Part shown: one piece after another, positions 41,519 to 50,268 of the stretch | Layout: each line of letters starts with the position of its first letter | How positions within the stretch are numbered: position 1 is the stretch's first letter | NCBI RefSeq assembly: GCF_019091085.1 | Contig: NZ_JAGXJY010000011.1 | Coordinates: forward strand, 62,001-126,000 | Origin: Mesorhizobium sp. GbtcB19 | GTDB lineage: Bacteria; Pseudomonadota; Alphaproteobacteria; Rhizobiales; Rhizobiaceae | Length of the DNA: 64,000 nucleotides | Direction: 5' to 3' | Position numbers and translations under genes: made by a program | The notes under the pieces: generated by a model | The model's database searches: none | The model's input: the letters and a program-made list of their open reading frames with translations, nothing else | Told to the model about the DNA's origin: nothing

Positions 41519-41696
41519 CCCGGCAGCGCGGCCCACATGCCTCGACAGACCGGCCTTCGCCGGCTTTCCGTATTGTCCCGGTCGGAGCCGCTCACATGCC
41601 TTGGTAAACCGGGCCTTCGCCGGCTTTTTCTTGGACGGCGGTCGAGACGGCCCGGTCGGAGCCGCTTACATGCCTTGGTAAACCGGGCCTTCGCCG
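41519..41696. repeat. Tandem copies of the ETF-QO gene 3' end
   Basis: Three units starting near 41519, 41577 and 41651. The last two agree in 45 of 46 nt (41577-41622 and 41651-41696). The unit at 41651 contains the true end of the ETF-QO gene (codons for GEGPVYQGM and the stop); the other two lie downstream on the minus strand, the outermost more diverged. Confidence 0.88.
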
Positions 41697-43345
41697 CCTT
41701 GTGGCGGCACCCAGTTGATGTTCTGGTTCGGATCCTTGATGTCGCAGGTCTTGCAGTGCACGCAGTTCTGCGCGTTGATGACGAAGCGCACATCCTTGGC
41801 CGCCGGATCGGCGGCGGCATTGCCGTCCTTATCCACCCATTCATAGACGCCGGCCGGGCAATAACGGGTCGACGGACCGGCGAAGACGTCGTGCTCGGAG
41901 CGCTGCTGCAGCGCCGTGTCGCCGACGATCAGATGGGTTGGCTCGTTTTCCTCATGGTTGGTGTTGGAGAGGAACACCGAAGAGAGCCGGTCGAAGGTCA
42001 GGACGCCGTCGGGCTTCGGATAGGCGATCTTCTGATGCTTTGAGGCCGGCTCGAGCGTCGCATAGTCGGCCTTGCCGTGTTTCAGCGTGCCGAAGGGCGA
42101 AAAGCCGAACAGCGTGTTCAGCCACATGTCGAGGCCACCGATGCCGACGCCGACGATGGTGCCGAAGCGCGACCACAGCGGCTTGACGTTGCGGACTTTC
42201 TTCAGGTCCTTGCCGATGTCGGTGCCGCGCCAGGCTTGCTCATAGGAAGCAAGCTCGTCATTGGCGCGGCCGCCGGCGATCGCTTCGGCGACATGCTCGG
42301 CCGCCAGCATGCCGGACAGCACCGCATTGTGCGAACCCTTGATGCGCGGGACGTTGACGAAGCCGGCAGCACAACCCATCAGCACGCCGCCGGGGAAAGA
42401 CAGCTTCGGCACCGACTGCCAGCCGCCCTCGGTGATGGCGCGCGCGCCGTAGCCGATGCGCTTGGCGCCCTCGAAGGTGCCCTTGATCGCCGGATGCGTC
42501 TTGAAGCGCTGGAATTCCTCGAAGGGCGAGAGCCAGGGGTTCTTGTAGTTCAGGTGGACGACGAAGCCGACTGCGACCTGGTTGTCCTCGAGATGATAGA
42601 GGAAGGAGCCGCCGCCGGTCTTCATGTCGAGCGGCCAGCCGAACGAATGCTGCACCAGCCCCGGCTTGTGGTTCTCCGGCTTGACCTGCCACAGTTCCTT
42701 GAGGCCGATGCCGAACTTGCCCGGCTCGCGGCCGTCGGCAAGCCGGTACTTGGCGATGAGCTGCTTGGCCAGAGAACCGCGCGCGCCCTCGCCGATCAGC
42801 ACGTATTTGCCCATCAGCGCCATACCCGGCGCGTAGGCCGGGCCATGCGTGCCGTCCTTCTCGACGCCCATGTCGCCGGTGATGACGCCGGTGACGGCGC
42901 CGGCATCGTTGTAGACGAGGCTTGCCGCGGCAAAACCCGGATAGATCTCGACGCCCAGCGCCTCGGCCTTGGTCGCCAGCCAGCGGCAGACATTGCCGAG
43001 CGAGACGATGTAGTTGCCGTGATTGTTCATCAGCGGCGGCATAAGGAAGTTCGGCAGGCGGAACGAACCCGCGGGCCCGAGCACCAGGAAATGATCGTCG
43101 GTCACCGGCGTCTTGAACGGATGATCGCTCTCCTCGCGCCAGCCGGGCAGCAGGCGGTCGATGCCGATCGGATCGACGACGGCGCCGGACAGGATGTGCG
43201 CGCCGACCTCGCCGCCCTTCTCCAGCACGACGACGGAGAGCTCGGGGTTGAGCTGCTTCAGACGGATCGCGGCGGCGAGGCCGGCGGGGCCCGCGCCGAC
43301 GATCACCACATCGAATTCCATGCTCTCGCGTTCGATTTCGCTCAT
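41666..43345 (-). CDS. etfD: Electron transfer flavoprotein-ubiquinone oxidoreductase
   Basis: Inner-membrane protein that passes electrons from ETF (reduced by acyl-CoA dehydrogenases such as Ivd) to ubiquinone. From MSEIERESMEFDVVIVGAGPAG it has 559 residues; earlier start codons add non-conserved residues. FAD-binding GAGPAG near residue 19, LLPGWREES and GVEIYPGFAAASLVY in the FAD/ubiquinone part, and a C-terminal 4Fe-4S cluster with cysteines in RYCPAGVYEW and NCVHCKTCDIKDPNQNINW. All four cluster cysteines are present. Monocistronic; its 3' end is duplicated downstream. Confidence 0.96.
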   Translation of the reverse strand: MSEIERESMEFDVVIVGAGPAGLAAAIRLKQLNPELSVVVLEKGGEVGAHILSGAVVDPIGIDRLLPGWREESDHPFKTPVTDDHFLVLGPAGSFRLPNFLMPPLMNNHGNYIVSLGNVCRWLATKAEALGVEIYPGFAAASLVYNDAGAVTGVITGDMGVEKDGTHGPAYAPGMALMGKYVLIGEGARGSLAKQLIAKYRLADGREPGKFGIGLKELWQVKPENHKPGLVQHSFGWPLDMKTGGGSFLYHLEDNQVAVGFVVHLNYKNPWLSPFEEFQRFKTHPAIKGTFEGAKRIGYGARAITEGGWQSVPKLSFPGGVLMGCAAGFVNVPRIKGSHNAVLSGMLAAEHVAEAIAGGRANDELASYEQAWRGTDIGKDLKKVRNVKPLWSRFGTIVGVGIGGLDMWLNTLFGFSPFGTLKHGKADYATLEPASKHQKIAYPKPDGVLTFDRLSSVFLSNTNHEENEPTHLIVGDTALQQRSEHDVFAGPSTRYCPAGVYEWVDKDGNAAADPAAKDVRFVINAQNCVHCKTCDIKDPNQNINWVPPQGGEGPVYQGM

Positions 43346-43596
43346 CGGCCCCTCACTGGCTCGCCATGTTTTCGCATTCTGCTGGCTCACGCGCTGCATA
43401 GCGCATCAATTAGCGACGCGAAACCGGCGCTGACGTGACAACGCCGATTTCGACAAAAAGTCGCGGTTTTGCATGCGAAACGGGCGATGGCACGGCCCGA
43501 ACCAAGCATAGGCCAGGGCCAACCGGTTGGCAGGCCAGGCCGCGCCCGCATGTTTTTAATTGTTCGGCGGCTTGGTTATCGGCAATACTTCACGCC

Positions 43597-44271
43597 ATGC
43601 GCAGTCCAGAGCCATCCGGCTTTCCATCGAAGCGCTTACTCTTCACGCCCGGCTTGGCTTGGCGCGTGGTTCTTCCGCTCCTCTTTTTGACCGTGCCGGC
43701 CTTTTTGACCACGCCAGCCTTTTTGACCATGCCAGTCCGGGCCGACCCGGTGAAGGTCTGGGCGACCGGAGCCTATTCCTTTTCCGATGAGCTGGGCGGC
43801 TTTCGCATCACCGGCGTGTCCGGCATCGGCACCAAGGAAGATCCGCTGGTCATCAAGGAGGAGCTCAACACGGCGACGCCGGTGACGCTGACCATCCGCG
43901 CAACCAAGCCGATCGAGCCCTTCGGCAAGGCCGGCGAGGTCGCCAATGGCGTGATGTATATGCGCATCGACGTGCTCAACAACAGCGCGCTGCCCTGGGT
44001 GGAGTTCCAGTTCGAGCTGCAGGAGATCCTCGACCAGCCGAGCGTGTTCGGCGATGGCCTGTCCTTCGACCAGCGCAACAAGACGCCCGACAACATCTGG
44101 TCGAGCAACTTCGCCGATTTCGATCGCAAGTTCGAACCTTACGACCAGTTGCTCTTCAAGAACGGCAAGGTCGACCCGCTGAAGACGGCGACCTTCGATT
44201 TCCTGGTCACCGACTACACGCCGCGCTGGACGTTTTACATCGTGCAGGATCCGCGCATACCGACAGGGTGA
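43597..44271 (+). CDS. Conserved exported protein of unknown function
   Basis: 224 residues from MRSPEPSGFPSKRLLFTPG. A long hydrophobic stretch (about 18-48) acts as signal peptide; it contains a duplicated PAFLTTPAFLTMP unit, reflecting a 21-nt tandem repeat in the DNA. The mature part (ADPVKVWATGAYSFSDELGG..., IGTKEDPLVIKEELNTATPVTLTIRATK, VEFQFELQEILDQPSVFGDGLSFDQ, end FYIVQDPRIPTG) looks like a beta-rich secreted domain. I recognise it as conserved in rhizobia but cannot name a function. Divergent from etfD. Confidence 0.72.
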   Translation: MRSPEPSGFPSKRLLFTPGLAWRVVLPLLFLTVPAFLTTPAFLTMPVRADPVKVWATGAYSFSDELGGFRITGVSGIGTKEDPLVIKEELNTATPVTLTIRATKPIEPFGKAGEVANGVMYMRIDVLNNSALPWVEFQFELQEILDQPSVFGDGLSFDQRNKTPDNIWSSNFADFDRKFEPYDQLLFKNGKVDPLKTATFDFLVTDYTPRWTFYIVQDPRIPTG

Positions 44272-44413
44272 AGCATATCGATATTCAGGTGATGCCGGCC
44301 TGCAAATGGTGGCTTCCTGCGCTTCCGGTGCTCACGTACGAAAAGTACGCTCCGCTCCGGTTCTCGGAAACCACCATTTTCGACTCGGCCTGACCTGAAT
44401 CTCGACATGCTTC
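44270..44413. repeat. RIME-like palindromic intergenic element
   Basis: Ends GAAGCATATCGATATTCAGG and its near complement ACCTGAATCTCGACATGCTTC, with an inner palindrome CGTACGAAAAGTACG flanked by CTTCCGGTGCTCA and GCTCCGGTTCTCG. The composition resembles the RIME family of Rhizobium; the name is from memory. It begins within the stop codon of the preceding gene. Confidence 0.75.
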
Positions 44414-44471
44414 AATGCAGGCGAACGTGGCTTACCTTGCAAATCGGCGCCGCGCGGACGATGGTGGCGCC

Positions 44472-45407
44472 ATGACTGCCGCCTCCCCCAGCACACCTGC
44501 CGAGATCGCCGAGCTGCTCGCCTTCTATGCCAGCGCCGGCGTCGACGACGCGCTGGAAGACGCGCCGATCAATCGGTTTGCCGAACCGGCTGCAAGGCCG
44601 GCTGGACGCGGGCCGGGCGAACGCAGTCCTGCCGAGCGCGCGGCCGCGGCGCCGCGCCGCGAAGAGAGCCGCCCGGCACCCGAGCAGGCACCGGCGCGAG
44701 CCGAGACACCCAACCCGCCAGCACCGCCATCCGGTATCGATGTGAGCAGTATTCCGGACGCGCCCGCGCGGATGCCGGCGGCCGCGGCCGTTCCCGACGA
44801 GGCGCAGGCCGCCGCGGCGCGGCAGCTTGCGGCACGCGCGACGACGCTCGATGAGCTGCGCCAGCACATGGCCGCCTTCGACGGCTGCAATCTCAAATTC
44901 ACCGCCAAGAACCTGGTTTTCGCCGACGGCAACCCCAACGCCGACCTGATGCTGGTCGGCGAGGCGCCGGGCCGCGACGAGGACCTCGAAGGCCTGCCCT
45001 TTGTCGGCCGCTCCGGCCGGCTGCTCGACCGCATGCTCGCCGCGATCGGCCTCGACCGCAGCTCGGCCTATATCGCCAACGTCATTCCCTGGCGGCCGCC
45101 CGGCAACCGCACGCCGACCCCGCACGAGACCGAAATCTGCCGCCCGTTCATCGAAAGGCAGATCGAGCTGGTCAACCCGAAGGTGCTGGTCAATCTCGGC
45201 GGACCGTCGGCGAAGACGCTGCTCAACACGACGGAAGGCATCCTGCGCCTGCGCGGCAATTGGCGAGTTCATACGACCGCATCGGGCATCGCCATTCCGG
45301 CCATGCCGACGCTGCACCCGGCCTATCTCTTGAGGACGCCGGCGCACAAGAAGCTGGCATGGCGGGATTTTCTCGAGGTTAAGGCGAAGCTGAGGGGGTT
45401 GGCATGA
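44472..45407 (+). CDS. Uracil-DNA glycosylase family 4-like protein lacking two Fe-S ligands
   Basis: 311 residues from MTAASPSTPAEIAELLAFYA. A Pro/Ala-rich low-complexity linker (about 40-105) precedes a family 4 domain: VGEAPGRDEDLEGLPFVGRSG near 160-180, IPWRPPGNRTPTPHE, and the C-terminal MPTLHPAYLLR with its conserved His. Family 4 enzymes hold a 4Fe-4S cluster through CxxC, a Cys before RPP and a Cys after it; here these read Cys139-x-x-Lys, Trp, and Cys223. The KRRIH insert of the cross-linking UdgX group is absent. Second glycosylase of this superfamily in the window. Confidence 0.88.
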   Translation: MTAASPSTPAEIAELLAFYASAGVDDALEDAPINRFAEPAARPAGRGPGERSPAERAAAAPRREESRPAPEQAPARAETPNPPAPPSGIDVSSIPDAPARMPAAAAVPDEAQAAAARQLAARATTLDELRQHMAAFDGCNLKFTAKNLVFADGNPNADLMLVGEAPGRDEDLEGLPFVGRSGRLLDRMLAAIGLDRSSAYIANVIPWRPPGNRTPTPHETEICRPFIERQIELVNPKVLVNLGGPSAKTLLNTTEGILRLRGNWRVHTTASGIAIPAMPTLHPAYLLRTPAHKKLAWRDFLEVKAKLRGLA

Positions 45408-45414
45408 GCCCTCT

Positions 45415-45558
45415 CCTTCTCCCCTTGCGGGAGAAGGTGGATCGGCGCGCAGCGCCGAGACGGATGAGGGGTGTTCCAGCGGAGTGAGACGTCGGTGGTA
45501 TCTGGAGCACCCCTCATCCGTCGCCTTCGGCGACACCTTCTCCCACAAGGGGAGAAGG
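45415..45558. repeat. Approx. 150-bp composite palindromic element, copy 2
   Basis: Same structure as copy 1 (CCTTCTCCCCTTGCGGGAGA end, ATCGGCGC stem, GATGAGGGGTGTTCCAG stem). Starts 7 nt after the family 4 glycosylase stop codon. Confidence 0.9.
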
Positions 45559-45616
45559 GGGAGCTATAACCTCGCAGGTAATTGAATTGCGCCCCTCGCA
45601 GCCCTACGCCTCCCCC

Positions 45617-46429
45617 ATGACGACATCCGACATCTCCGCCGGCAGCCTGATCCGTGAGTGGCGCACGCGGCGACGCATGAGTCAGCTCGACCTTGCTATG
45701 GAGGCCGACATCTCGCAGCGACATCTTTCCTTCGTCGAGAGCGGGCGCGCCCAGCCTTCGCGCGACATGGTGCTGCATCTGGCCGAGCAGCTGTCGATCC
45801 CACTCAGGCAGCGCAACCAGCTCTTGCTCGCGGCTGGTTTCGCGCCGAGCTTCAGCGAAAAATCGCTCACCGACACAACCCTTGCGCCGGCCATGGCCGC
45901 GGTCGAGACGGTGCTCAAGGGCCACGAACCCTTTCCGGCTCTGGCGGTGGACCGGCACTGGAACCTTATATCCGCCAATGCGGCGATCGCCCCTTTCCTG
46001 GCCGATATCTCCGAGCCGTCCCTGCTCCGGCCGCCGGTCAATGTGCTGAGGCTCAGCCTGCATCCGGGCGGTGTCGCGCCGCGCATCGTCAATCTGGCGG
46101 AATGGCGCGCGCATCTGCTCGAGCGGCTGAAGCATCAGAACGACGCGACCGGCGATCCGGTGCTGATCGAGCTGGAGCGCGAGCTGCGTACCTATCCGTC
46201 CGGCTTAAAAAGCAGCCGCCCGACACCAGTCGAGCCGAGCGGCATCGTCCATCCGCTCAGGCTCGCCCATAGCGATCAGGTGCTGTCCTTCATCAGCACC
46301 ATCACCGTGTTCGGCACACCGCTGGACGTCACCCTGTCGGAACTGGCGATCGAATCCTTTTTCCCGGCCGATGAGCAGACAAGGACGGTGCTGGTGCGGC
46401 TGGCGAAGGAGCGGGGCGCGGCAAGCTGA
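45617..46429 (+). CDS. XRE family regulator with MmyB-like ligand-binding domain
   Basis: Transcription factor of 270 residues. N-terminal helix-turn-helix SLIREWRTRRRMSQLDLAMEADISQRHLSFVESGRAQPSRDMVLHLAEQL (about 10-60) followed by an MmyB-type PAS-like domain (PFPALAVDRHWNLISANAAIAPFLA, LRLSLHPGGVAPRIVNLAEWRAHLLERL), which in this family can bind fatty-acid-like ligands. The ATG at 45617 is chosen over one ten codons upstream. It lies convergent with the EamA gene at 46431 with a 1-nt gap. Target genes unknown. Confidence 0.9.
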   Translation: MTTSDISAGSLIREWRTRRRMSQLDLAMEADISQRHLSFVESGRAQPSRDMVLHLAEQLSIPLRQRNQLLLAAGFAPSFSEKSLTDTTLAPAMAAVETVLKGHEPFPALAVDRHWNLISANAAIAPFLADISEPSLLRPPVNVLRLSLHPGGVAPRIVNLAEWRAHLLERLKHQNDATGDPVLIELERELRTYPSGLKSSRPTPVEPSGIVHPLRLAHSDQVLSFISTITVFGTPLDVTLSELAIESFFPADEQTRTVLVRLAKERGAAS

Positions 46430-46430
46430 C

Positions 46431-47378
46431 CTACCCCTGCGGCGGCGTCGCCGTCCTTGTGCGCGTGCGTTCCAGACCCAGTTGCCGCTCGCGCCAGATG
46501 ATGAAGATGCCGGCAGCGACCACGATGACGCCGCCGATCAGCGTGTTGAACGAGGTCACGTCGCCAAAGACGAAAAAACCGACGACAACGCCGAGGATCA
46601 TCGAGGTGTATTCGAACGGCGCCACGACCGAAGCCTCGGCATGGCGATAGGCCGCGGTCATCAGTATCTGGCCGAGCCCGCCGCAGAAGCCGGCGAAAAC
46701 AAGCAGCGCCGCCTGCATCGGCGTCAGCGCCTGCCAACCGAAGGGCAGCGTGAGAAGCGACAAAACCGAAGCCGTCGAGGAGAACCATAGCACGATGGTC
46801 GCCGTCTTTTCGGTCTGCACGAGATTGCGCACCAGGAGCATGGCGACGGCCGAGATCGCCGCGGCGATCAAAGCCGCCATGACGCCTAACAATTCCTGGT
46901 CGTCGAGCGCCTGGTCGGAATTGAGCAGCGTCAGCTCCGGCCAGGAGATGATCAGCACGCCGATCAGGCCGACCGCAACGGCGCTCCAGCGATAGACGCG
47001 GATCGTCTCGCCGAGAAAGACCGAGGAGAACACAACGACCAGCAGCGGCTGGGCGTAGTTCAGCGTGATCGCCTCGGGAAGTGGCAGCCTGGTCAGCGCG
47101 AAGAAACCAAGCCCCATGGCGCCGACGCCGACCAGGCCGCGCGCGATGTGGTTGAACGGCCGCCTGGTGGTGAATGCGGTGGCAAGCTCCCCCTTGAAGG
47201 CCAGGAAAGCGATGATCGGGAAGATAGCGAAGAAGGAACGGAAGAAGACGATCTGCCCGGCGGGCACATCGCCTGCCGCCTTGATGCAGGTCTGCATGCC
47301 AACGAAGACCGTCACCGAGACGATCTTCAGCGTAATGCCGCGCAGCGTGCTGTGGCCGACGGCATGATCGACGGTCAT
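46431..47378 (-). CDS. EamA/DMT superfamily transporter
   Basis: Ten-helix permease of 315 residues with two EamA repeats (second begins near 175: ELLGVMAALIAAAISAVAMLLVRNL). The N-terminal sequence GITLKIVSVTVFVGMQTCIKAAGDVPAGQIVFFRSFFAIFP resembles the RhaT/YedA-type and riboflavin/S-adenosylmethionine transporter-like branch found in alphaproteobacteria. Substrate not predictable. Convergent with the XRE regulator and divergent from pepN. Confidence 0.88.
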   Translation of the reverse strand: MTVDHAVGHSTLRGITLKIVSVTVFVGMQTCIKAAGDVPAGQIVFFRSFFAIFPIIAFLAFKGELATAFTTRRPFNHIARGLVGVGAMGLGFFALTRLPLPEAITLNYAQPLLVVVFSSVFLGETIRVYRWSAVAVGLIGVLIISWPELTLLNSDQALDDQELLGVMAALIAAAISAVAMLLVRNLVQTEKTATIVLWFSSTASVLSLLTLPFGWQALTPMQAALLVFAGFCGGLGQILMTAAYRHAEASVVAPFEYTSMILGVVVGFFVFGDVTSFNTLIGGVIVVAAGIFIIWRERQLGLERTRTRTATPPQG

Positions 47379-47427
47379 CTTGCCTCGAGAGGATGGTCGG
47401 AAAACAAAGCCGCGAAATAGCCTAAGA

Positions 47428-47494
47428 GCAATTCCAGGAAAAGGGTTAAACGGTTAGGTTCGGCGACTTCGCCGTAGCCTCCGTCCGGAATTGC
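47428..47494. repeat. GCAATTCC...GGAATTGC palindromic repeat, copy 3
   Basis: Inverse orientation to copies 1 and 2 (GCAATTCCAGGAAAAGGGTT ... GTCCGGAATTGC), with about 24 extra nt (GTTAGGTTCGGCGACTTCGC and following) in the centre that form their own GGCGACTTCGCC stem. Located between the divergent EamA and pepN genes. Confidence 0.8.
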
Positions 47495-47612
47495 GAAACG
47501 CCCTATCCCGCAGTTTTGTCGAGTGCCCGTTTCGTGTAAAGAGCGCGCACCTCAAAATTCTTGGACCAGCAAGCTTGCTGGCCGCCCCTAGTCGACAGGA
47601 AAAGCCCAAGGA

Positions 47613-50258
47613 ATGCGCACAGATACCGGCCATGTCTTCAAGCTCGAAGACTATCGCCCCAGCGACTATCTCATCCCGAGGACCAGCCTCGACTTCCGGC
47701 TGTCGCCGGACGCGACCCATGTCACCGCGCTGCTCACCATCGAGCGGCGCGAGGGCGTCGCCGCCTCGGCACCGCTGGTGCTCGACGGCGACGGGCTGAC
47801 GCTGCTTGGCGTTGCGATAGACGGGCATGCGCTGCCGGCCAGCGACTATGAGGCGACGCCGGACGGGCTGACGATCCTGAGGCCGCCGGCGACGGCGCGC
47901 TTCGAGCTTCGCCTGGAGACGGAGATCGCGCCGTCACGCAACGAGGCGCTGATGGGCCTCTATCGCTCGAACAACGTCTATTGCACGCAATGCGAGGCCG
48001 AGGGTTTTCGCCGCATCACCTATTTCCTCGACCGCCCCGACATCCTGTCGGTCTACACGGTGCGCATCGAAGCTCCGCACAACGAGGCGCCGTTGCTACT
48101 CTCCAACGGCAATCCCATCGAACGCGGCGCGCTCGCCAACGGCCGGCACTACGCAGTGTGGCACGACCCCTTCCCCAAACCCTCCTACCTTTTCGCGCTG
48201 GTGGCCGGCGCGCTTGGCAAGGTGGCGGACAGTTTTACCACGATGTCCGGCCGCGAGGTCGAGCTCGGCATCTATGTCGAGCCGGGCAAGGAGCGGCTTG
48301 CCGGCTACGCGATGGACGCGCTGAAGCGCTCGATGAAGTGGGACGAGGAAGCCTTCGGCCGCGAATACGATCTCGACGTCTTCAACATCGTCGCCGTGTC
48401 GGACTTCAACATGGGGGCGATGGAGAACAAGGGCCTCAACGTCTTCAACGACAAATATGTGCTGGCCGACGAAGAGACCGCCACGGATGCCGACTTCGCC
48501 AATATCGAAGCGATCATCGCGCATGAATATTTCCACAATTGGACTGGCAACAGAATCACTTGCCGCGACTGGTTCCAGCTCTGCCTGAAGGAAGGCCTGA
48601 CGGTTTACCGCGACCACGAATTCTCCGCCGACCAGCGCTCGCGGGCGGTTAAGCGCATCGCCGAGGTGCGCACGCTGCGCGCGCATCAGTTCCCGGAAGA
48701 CCAGGGGCCGCTTGCGCACCCCGTGCGGCCGCGGCGCTACCGCGAGATCAACAATTTCTACACGGCAACGGTCTACGAGAAGGGCTCGGAAGTGGTGCGC
48801 ATGATCCGCACCATCCTCGGGCCGGAAACCTTCCGTGCCGGCATGGACCTCTATTTCGAGCGGCATGACGGCGAGGCCGCGACGATCGAGGATTTCCTGA
48901 AAGTGTTCGAGGACGTCTCCGGGCGGGACCTGGCGCAATTCGCGCTCTGGTATCACCAGGCCGGCACGCCGAACCTGACGGTAAGCTCGACGCACAACGC
49001 GGCGGCAAAGGAGTTCACGCTGGAGATCGAGCAGTCGGTGCCGCCGACGCCGTCGGAAAGTCGCAAGCGCCTGATGCATATTCCTCTTGCTTTCGGACTC
49101 GTCGGCGCTGGCGGCAAACCTGTCGCTTGGGACGCCGTCGAAGGCGCAACGGTGGATGACGGCGTCATCCATATCCGCAAGCGCCGGCACACGGTGCGCT
49201 TTTCGGGCGTTTCGGAACGGCCTTCGGTGTCGCTCAACCGCGGCTTCTCGGCGCCGATCACGCTTTCGGTGCAGCAGAAAGCCGACGACCAGTTCTTCCT
49301 CGCGGCGCATGACAGCGACGCCTTCTCGCGCTGGCAGGCGTTCAACACGCTGCTGACCGACGCACTGATCGCGGCCTTCCGCCAGGTGCTCGGCGGCAAG
49401 CAGCCGGTCTTCACGGCAAAGCTCGCCGAACTCGCCGGCAGGATCGCCGGCGACGAGACGCTTGAGCCGGCCTACCGGGCGCTGGCGCTGGCGCTGCCCG
49501 GCGAAGCCGACATTGCCCGCGATATCGGCAAAGGCATCGACCCAGACGCCATCTTTGCCGCGCGCGAGGCGCTGGCGCGCACGATCGCCAAGGCGAACCG
49601 CGAGACCTTCCTGGCGCTCTATGAAAGCCTTACCGACAACGGCCCGTTCACACCGGACGCGGCAAGTGCGGGACGCAGGGCGCTGCGCAACATCTTGCTC
49701 GACTATCTTTCACTGCTGCCGGGCGGCGCCGCCCTCGCAGCGCGACATTTCACTGCCGCCACCAACATGACCGACCGCGCCGCGGCGCTTGCCGTGCTGG
49801 CGCATCGCCATTCGGGCACTGCCGACGCCGAAGAGGCGCTGGCCGCCTTCGAGGCCCGCTATCGCGGCGACGCGCTGGTGCTCGACAAATGGTTCCAGAT
49901 CCAGGCCGGCGTGCCGGGCGCGAGGACCGTCGAGAAAGTGCGCGCGCTGATGCGGCATCCGGCCTTCTCGATCGCCAATCCGAACCGGGTGCGCTCGCTG
50001 ATCGGCACCTTCTCCAGCGCCAACCAGACCGGATTCCACCGCCCCGACGGCGAAGGCTATCGCCTGTTCGCCGAGACGGTGCTGGAGGTCGAGAAGCGCA
50101 ACCCGCAAGTGGCGGCAAGGCTGGCGACGGCGCTCCGGTCCTGGCGCGCGTTGGAGCCTGGGCGGCAGGCCAAGGCCAAGCAGGCGCTACTCGACATGGC
50201 GAAGGCCGAGAACCTGTCGGCGGATCTGCGCGATATCGTGGAACGGACGCTGGCGTAG
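47613..50258 (+). CDS. pepN: Aminopeptidase N
   Basis: M1-family zinc aminopeptidase that removes N-terminal residues in cytoplasmic peptide turnover, 881 residues. Substrate-binding GAMEN motif (NMGAMENKGLNVFN near 265), zinc site HEYFHNW at about 303-309 with the third ligand Glu in LKEGLTVYRDHEFS near 326, then the C-terminal helical DUF3458 domains (about 440-881). Length and domain order match E. coli PepN. A dispersed repeat begins 11 nt after its stop codon. Confidence 0.96.
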   Translation: MRTDTGHVFKLEDYRPSDYLIPRTSLDFRLSPDATHVTALLTIERREGVAASAPLVLDGDGLTLLGVAIDGHALPASDYEATPDGLTILRPPATARFELRLETEIAPSRNEALMGLYRSNNVYCTQCEAEGFRRITYFLDRPDILSVYTVRIEAPHNEAPLLLSNGNPIERGALANGRHYAVWHDPFPKPSYLFALVAGALGKVADSFTTMSGREVELGIYVEPGKERLAGYAMDALKRSMKWDEEAFGREYDLDVFNIVAVSDFNMGAMENKGLNVFNDKYVLADEETATDADFANIEAIIAHEYFHNWTGNRITCRDWFQLCLKEGLTVYRDHEFSADQRSRAVKRIAEVRTLRAHQFPEDQGPLAHPVRPRRYREINNFYTATVYEKGSEVVRMIRTILGPETFRAGMDLYFERHDGEAATIEDFLKVFEDVSGRDLAQFALWYHQAGTPNLTVSSTHNAAAKEFTLEIEQSVPPTPSESRKRLMHIPLAFGLVGAGGKPVAWDAVEGATVDDGVIHIRKRRHTVRFSGVSERPSVSLNRGFSAPITLSVQQKADDQFFLAAHDSDAFSRWQAFNTLLTDALIAAFRQVLGGKQPVFTAKLAELAGRIAGDETLEPAYRALALALPGEADIARDIGKGIDPDAIFAAREALARTIAKANRETFLALYESLTDNGPFTPDAASAGRRALRNILLDYLSLLPGGAALAARHFTAATNMTDRAAALAVLAHRHSGTADAEEALAAFEARYRGDALVLDKWFQIQAGVPGARTVEKVRALMRHPAFSIANPNRVRSLIGTFSSANQTGFHRPDGEGYRLFAETVLEVEKRNPQVAARLATALRSWRALEPGRQAKAKQALLDMAKAENLSADLRDIVERTLA

Positions 50259-50268
50259 CACCAACTCA

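Noticed and set aside
44472..45407. Assignment of the second glycosylase as a UdgX-type cross-linking enzyme
   Set aside because: The KRRIH insert that marks UdgX is absent; the protein is better described as a family 4 variant.
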